Shown here: positions 60,305 to 64,000 of the stretch, one piece after another
Position numbering within the stretch: position 1 is the first letter of the stretch
Layout: every line of letters begins with the position of its first letter
Source of the DNA: Culturomica massiliensis
Lineage (GTDB): Bacteria; Bacteroidota; Bacteroidia; Bacteroidales; Marinifilaceae
Length of the DNA: 64,000 bases
Direction: 5' to 3'
Assembly (NCBI RefSeq): GCF_900091655.1
Contig: NZ_LT594621.1
Coordinates: forward strand, 3,940,639 to 4,004,638
Made by a program: the position numbers and the translations under genes
The notes under the pieces: generated by a model
Seen by the model: only the letters and a program-made list of their open reading frames with translations
Told to the model about the DNA's origin: nothing
Databases searched by the model: none

Positions 60305-61282
60305 ATGGCACTACCTCATTATGTACGATTCGACTGGGCTATGAAACGGTTGCTTCGCCATAAAAGTAATTTTGTGGTGTTGGAGGGTTTTTTGAGTAGT
60401 CTGTTGGGTGAAAAGATAACAATTTGCAATATTCTCGAAAGCGAAGGTAATAAAGAGGACATTACCGATAAATTCAATCGTGTGGATTTGCTCGCTGAAG
60501 ATAGCAAAGGGGAATTGATCATTGTAGAAGTACAGAATAACCGTGAAATCGATTATTTCCTGCGTATGCTTTACGGTGTGTCTAAAGCCGTGACGGAGTA
60601 TATTTCTGAAGGTGACCTGTATGAGAAAATCCGTAAGGTGTACTCTGTAAATATCGTTTATTTCGATCTTGGACAGGGTACGGATTATGTTTATCATGGC
60701 CGGACGGAGTTTCGGGGCATTCATAACAATGATGTTCTGAAATTATCGAAACAGCAGACAGAGAAATTTATTTGTCAGGAAGCAGGGGATCTTTTCCCTG
60801 AATATTATGTACTGCGGGTAAATGAATTTGACAAAAAAGCTATCACTCCGCTCGATGAGTGGATATCTTTTCTCAAAACCGGTGAAATCGGCGATAATGC
60901 GAAGGCTCCCGGCCTGGCCGAAGCACGGGAGCGTTTGAAATTTTCGTCTCTCGGCAAAACCGACCGTGCTGCCTATCTTCGTAATATCGAAAATTTGCGG
61001 GTACAGCGAAGTGTTATGGATACAGCTATCCGGGAGGGCAAAGCAGAGGGCAAAGCGGAAGGCAGAGCAGAAGGCAGGGCAGAAGGTAAAGCAGAGGGAA
61101 GAGCGGAAGGATTGGCGGAGGGACTGGCAGAGGGAAGGATAGAAGGGCGTATGGAAGGGCTTGCTGAAGGTGAAAAGAAAAAACAGCAGGACATTGCCCG
61201 GAATATGAAAGCACTCGGTCTTGACCCGGAAGTGATTGCCAAAGCCACAGGGCTTACTTCAGAAGAAATCAGTTACTTGTAA
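60305..61282 (+). CDS. Rpn-family PD-(D/E)XK nuclease / transposase-like protein
   Basis: This 325-aa protein belongs to the Rpn (recombination-promoting nuclease) group of PD-(D/E)XK proteins. It starts FDWAMKRLLRHKSNFVVLEGFLSSLLGE, and D61 (RVDLLAED) with E75-V-Q77 (IIVEVQ) form the nuclease core. The region ~245-290 is eleven or so copies of a four-residue AEGK/AEGR unit encoded by 12-bp tandem repeats. In E. coli Rpn proteins are involved in recombination and phage defence. It has its own promoter. Confidence 0.86.
   Translation: MALPHYVRFDWAMKRLLRHKSNFVVLEGFLSSLLGEKITICNILESEGNKEDITDKFNRVDLLAEDSKGELIIVEVQNNREIDYFLRMLYGVSKAVTEYISEGDLYEKIRKVYSVNIVYFDLGQGTDYVYHGRTEFRGIHNNDVLKLSKQQTEKFICQEAGDLFPEYYVLRVNEFDKKAITPLDEWISFLKTGEIGDNAKAPGLAEARERLKFSSLGKTDRAAYLRNIENLRVQRSVMDTAIREGKAEGKAEGRAEGRAEGKAEGRAEGLAEGLAEGRIEGRMEGLAEGEKKKQQDIARNMKALGLDPEVIAKATGLTSEEISYL
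61037..61171 (+). repeat. 12-bp tandem repeats within the Rpn-like gene
   Basis: About eleven degenerate 12-bp units (GGCAAAGCAGAG-like, encoding G-(K/R/L/M)-A-E) lie in the hinge between nuclease domain and C-terminus. Units differ in third positions. Changes in copy number by whole units keep the frame and would vary the linker length. Confidence 0.85.
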
Positions 61283-61330
61283 ATTTGCCTTCCTGTAGGT
61301 TTCGCCCGTGTAAGAAATTTACCCTTTCTA

Positions 61331-61373
61331 TTCACGAATTACCGAAACATAAAATTTTCCGGTAATTCGTGAA
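61331..61373. terminator. Bidirectional hairpin, Rpn-like gene / GH20
   Basis: TTCACGAATTACCG (61331-61344) pairs perfectly with CGGTAATTCGTGAA (61360-61373) around 15 bases. It lies between two convergent genes, 49 bases after the first and 16 before the second. No long T-run follows. Confidence 0.65.
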
Positions 61374-61388
61374 CAGAATGAGGGTGTT

Positions 61389-63710
61389 TCAGTCGATCTC
61401 TATTTCATCAAGGAATACATATGCTGCGTTTCCGGCTCCCGGATGGTCTTCCGGTAAGAATTTCTGACGTTCGACAACTACTTTTACGAAACGGGATTTC
61501 CCGTTTTCGATATTTAAAGTAATATTGTGAATGCCTTCTTCTTTGAATTCTTCGCGGTTAGCTATATCTTTTATTTCGGCTACCTGGGTATAATCATTTT
61601 CGTTTTCGGAAGCATATACTCTGATAGCTACAGGCAAACAGATCCAGTCTCCGGCTTTATTCAGGCAACCGACATTGACTTTCGAGTAAGTTGTCGGTTG
61701 TTCGAAATCAACCACCAGAATCATATCATCGTTACAGGTGCCAACCCAATTGCCGTCGCGAAAATCTACCGTTCCACGTATGCCGTCTGTGAGGGTACGG
61801 GAACCCTGGGCTGCGTATACTTCGGATATTTTATTCTGTAACCGGGCCTTTTTCTTTACGGCCTGACTGATTTTGAACGATTGGTTGAATTCTTTGCCTA
61901 TTGCTTTACCGTTCCGGAAAAGTTGGGCCCGGATATCGCAATCGGAGGTAATGTCAAGCGGTTCTTTATACACCGGCGACTGCAATGTCGGTGTGCTGCC
62001 ATCTACAGTATAATGGATGGCTGCTTGTTGATAATTGGGAGCCAACGTAAGGCGGATACAACTTTTTTCTTCATCGAAACTTGTTTTGCCGCTCACAGAC
62101 ATAATGTGTTTGGCGTAGTTGTAGCCCAAAGCGTCATAACGTTCCATCAGGGCGATTGTCCGTCCGACAAAGTTTTCGTAGTTTTTAAGCTTTGCCGGGG
62201 TCCAGCCGATTTCAGCAATGGCAGCCATACGGGGTAACACCATGTATTGTACTTGTGAGAAATTCGGGATATATTCCGTCCATAGATTACCTTGTACGCC
62301 GATAATCATATTGCCCTCTTCCGGTGTCAGTCCTTCGGTCGGTTCCAGGCTATATACCTTTTCAACGGGGACATATCCGCCGATTGCAAAAGGTTCGTTT
62401 TTGGTATCCAGAGATTGGTAGTAGTCCAGATAAGCATAGGTGTTGGGTGTCATGATGACTTGGTTGCCTTTCTGTGCAGCTTCGATGCCGCCTTTCGTTC
62501 CTCTCCAGGACATGATCGTAGCAGTTTGGGATATGCCGCCTTCTAAGATTTCATCCCAACCGATTATTTTTTTCCCTTTTGAATTCAGGTAGTTTTCGAT
62601 CCGGTGAATGAAATAGCTTTGTAATTCGTGCTCGTTTTTGAGACCTTCTTTTTTGATTCGTTTTTGACATTTCGGGCACTTTTTCCAAGCCGTTTTCGGG
62701 CATTCGTCGCCGCCGACATGAATGTATTCCGAGGGGAATAATGGAATAATCTCATCAAAGACATTTTGGAAAAACTCAAAGGTTTTGTCATTACCGGCAC
62801 AGAATACATCGTCGAAAACGCCCCATTCCCCGACTACTTTGTACGGTCCGCCGGTACATCCCAGTTCCGGATAAGAAGCTAAAGCTGCAGATGCATGACC
62901 GGGAAGTTCTATTTCCGGGATAACCGTGATATAACGGTCGGCAGCATATTGTACGATTTCTTTTATATCTTCCTGGGTGTAGAAACCACCGTATGCTTGT
63001 CCGTCGTATTTGCCGCTGTTGCGTCCGATGACGGTTTCTTTACGCATACTTCCGATTTTGGTGAGTTCCGGATATTTTTTGATCTCGATTCTCCAGCCTT
63101 GGTCGTCCGTCAGGTGCCAGTGAAAACGATTCATTTTGTGCATGGCCAGCATGTCGATATATGTCTTGATCTCATCCAGAGAAAATAGGTGGCGGCATAC
63201 ATCCAGCATAAGTCCCCGGTAAGCAAAACGGGGCTGATCCTGTATCGTTACATCCGGAATTTCAATGGCCGGTTGTTTTTCACCTTTTTCTATTGAAACC
63301 GGCATCATCTGGCGCAAGCTCTGGAAAGCATAAAATACGGCAGATGAACTACCGGCTTTTATGTCGATCGCTTTACCGGTGACATGCAGTGTATATGCTT
63401 CTTTTGCTAATGTCGTATCGATGTATATGTTGATCGCACCTGTTTTCGTTTCTCCCTGTTCGGTAAGCAACGGACTACCTAAAGAACGGGCAACGAGTTC
63501 ACTGAAAAATTTGCAGGCCGGTCCGAGGTCATCGGCTCCTTTTACGATATTGAGAGGGGTTTTGGAAGTTAAGGTAAAATGTCCTTGTGCCGTTTGTAAA
63601 TTTGTGGGTTGAGGGATAATACCGATTGTTTGCCCGGAGTCGGATTCCTGGCAAGAAATCAGGCCTATACTGTAAAGTACGAATAAGAATAGTAAATTGA
63701 TTGTCTTCAT
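61389..63710 (-). CDS. GH20 beta-N-acetylhexosaminidase, exported lipoprotein
   Basis: This 773-aa lipoprotein (lipobox LISC, Cys 20) has a GH20b N-terminal domain, the family 20 TIM barrel, and C-terminal beta domains including a chitobiase-like and a discoidin-like (F5/8 C) region. The catalytic pair D335-E336 lies in HVGGDECPK; MLDVCRHLF and HWHLTDDQGWRIEI are typical barrel segments. It removes terminal GlcNAc or GalNAc from glycans, including host mucin or fungal chitin fragments. It is monocistronic here. Confidence 0.95.
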   Translation of the reverse strand: MKTINLLFLFVLYSIGLISCQESDSGQTIGIIPQPTNLQTAQGHFTLTSKTPLNIVKGADDLGPACKFFSELVARSLGSPLLTEQGETKTGAINIYIDTTLAKEAYTLHVTGKAIDIKAGSSSAVFYAFQSLRQMMPVSIEKGEKQPAIEIPDVTIQDQPRFAYRGLMLDVCRHLFSLDEIKTYIDMLAMHKMNRFHWHLTDDQGWRIEIKKYPELTKIGSMRKETVIGRNSGKYDGQAYGGFYTQEDIKEIVQYAADRYITVIPEIELPGHASAALASYPELGCTGGPYKVVGEWGVFDDVFCAGNDKTFEFFQNVFDEIIPLFPSEYIHVGGDECPKTAWKKCPKCQKRIKKEGLKNEHELQSYFIHRIENYLNSKGKKIIGWDEILEGGISQTATIMSWRGTKGGIEAAQKGNQVIMTPNTYAYLDYYQSLDTKNEPFAIGGYVPVEKVYSLEPTEGLTPEEGNMIIGVQGNLWTEYIPNFSQVQYMVLPRMAAIAEIGWTPAKLKNYENFVGRTIALMERYDALGYNYAKHIMSVSGKTSFDEEKSCIRLTLAPNYQQAAIHYTVDGSTPTLQSPVYKEPLDITSDCDIRAQLFRNGKAIGKEFNQSFKISQAVKKKARLQNKISEVYAAQGSRTLTDGIRGTVDFRDGNWVGTCNDDMILVVDFEQPTTYSKVNVGCLNKAGDWICLPVAIRVYASENENDYTQVAEIKDIANREEFKEEGIHNITLNIENGKSRFVKVVVERQKFLPEDHPGAGNAAYVFLDEIEID

Positions 63711-63910
63711 ATGTCTATTGTTTTTACTGTTTTTAGGATTGCAAGATATAATAAAACTGAATATTGTGCAAATATTTTAAAAATGAAGAAATAATAACAA
63801 GAAAATTGAGAAAGTAAATTCGATATTTTGTGGGAAAAGATATTGTCAAAATATTCGCTTTTTGCATAAAAAGGTTTAAATTGCACGCCCTAAATTAGAA
63901 ATCTGATTTT

Positions 63911-64000
63911 ATGAACGGTGTGTTGAAAAAAATTTTATGTCTCGTGCCTGTGTTATTACTTTTGACGGCAGGGGGACTTTATGCTCAACAAGGGAGCGGT
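63911..64000 (+). CDS. Exported protein, N-terminus only (cut by right edge)
   Basis: The ATG at 63911 begins a frame that stays open to the window end. Thirty residues are visible and form a signal peptide: a KK pair, a hydrophobic core LCLVPVLLLLTAGG and a likely cleavage LYAQ|QGSG. Function cannot be told from this. The gap 63711-63910 between it and the divergent GH20 gene is AT-rich and holds presumably both promoters. Confidence 0.7.
   Translation, partial: MNGVLKKILCLVPVLLLLTAGGLYAQQGSG

Noticed and set aside
60973..61248. A minus-strand frame rich in repeated Pro-Ser-Ala opposite the Rpn-like gene
   Set aside because: It mirrors the 12-bp coding repeats of the opposite strand and has no other support.

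Overview
The window reads as a chromosomal stretch of a Gram-negative member of the Bacteroidales (Bacteroidota), probably a gut species close to Odoribacter or Butyricimonas; the genus is an inference. The signs are promoters of the TAnnTTTG type, fimbrillin (type V pilus) genes, TonB-dependent receptors with an N-terminal carboxypeptidase-regulatory-like domain paired with lipoproteins, the gliding lipoprotein GldH, BACON-type domains and secreted GH2 and GH20 glycosidases. No rRNA or tRNA gene was seen.

Bases 1-9271 hold a complete urea-use block on the + strand: ureA (cut by the left edge), ureB, ureC, ureE, ureF, ureG, ureD, a urea channel, an MFS transporter and two CrcB fluoride exporters. 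An alkaline-phosphatase-superfamily membrane enzyme follows (9457-11541). Bases 11677-17832 are a minus-strand run of seven genes: LD-carboxypeptidase, gldH, trmB, mnmA, an AraC regulator, and a pair very like E. coli rclC-rclA (reactive chlorine resistance). metG and a secreted beta-mannosidase then converge on a strong shared terminator.

Bases 22924-26490 are an AT-rich foreign island bounded by a 16-bp direct repeat with one mismatch. It contains a truncated MATE gene, a scrambled type I restriction remnant, an intact AbiE type IV toxin-antitoxin pair with a clear operator, and an integrase stump. Bases 26639-38565 are two divergent, paralogous operons of TonB receptor plus large lipoprotein; the right-hand one ends in a secreted DNA/RNA non-specific endonuclease and converges on a lipoprotein 5'-nucleotidase (38788-40560). 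Together these suggest use of extracellular nucleic acid.

Bases 40685-42117 form a regulatory block. An AraC gene is flanked by a 20-bp perfect inverted repeat with an extra 18-bp copy, which is a candidate invertible segment, and nested dyads lie upstream of a long surface operon. That operon (42118-56799) encodes fimbrillins, FimB/Mfa2-like anchors, a tip-like protein, a DUF3575 protein, a TPR/propeller/OmpA protein, a propeller/Calx-beta protein and an outer-membrane barrel. After it come a possible 53-residue membrane protein, an array of eight ~108-bp palindromic repeats, a DUF5106-like thioredoxin-fold lipoprotein, a bactofilin, an Rpn/PD-(D/E)XK protein with coding repeats, a GH20 hexosaminidase and the start of another exported protein.

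A family of 7-bp-periodic intergenic repeats occurs at five places, all between genes. The strongest candidates for something undescribed are the inverted-repeat-flanked AraC/fimbrial switch, the TonB-nuclease-nucleotidase cassette and the fimbrial operon's unusual propeller/Calx-beta/OmpA tail.
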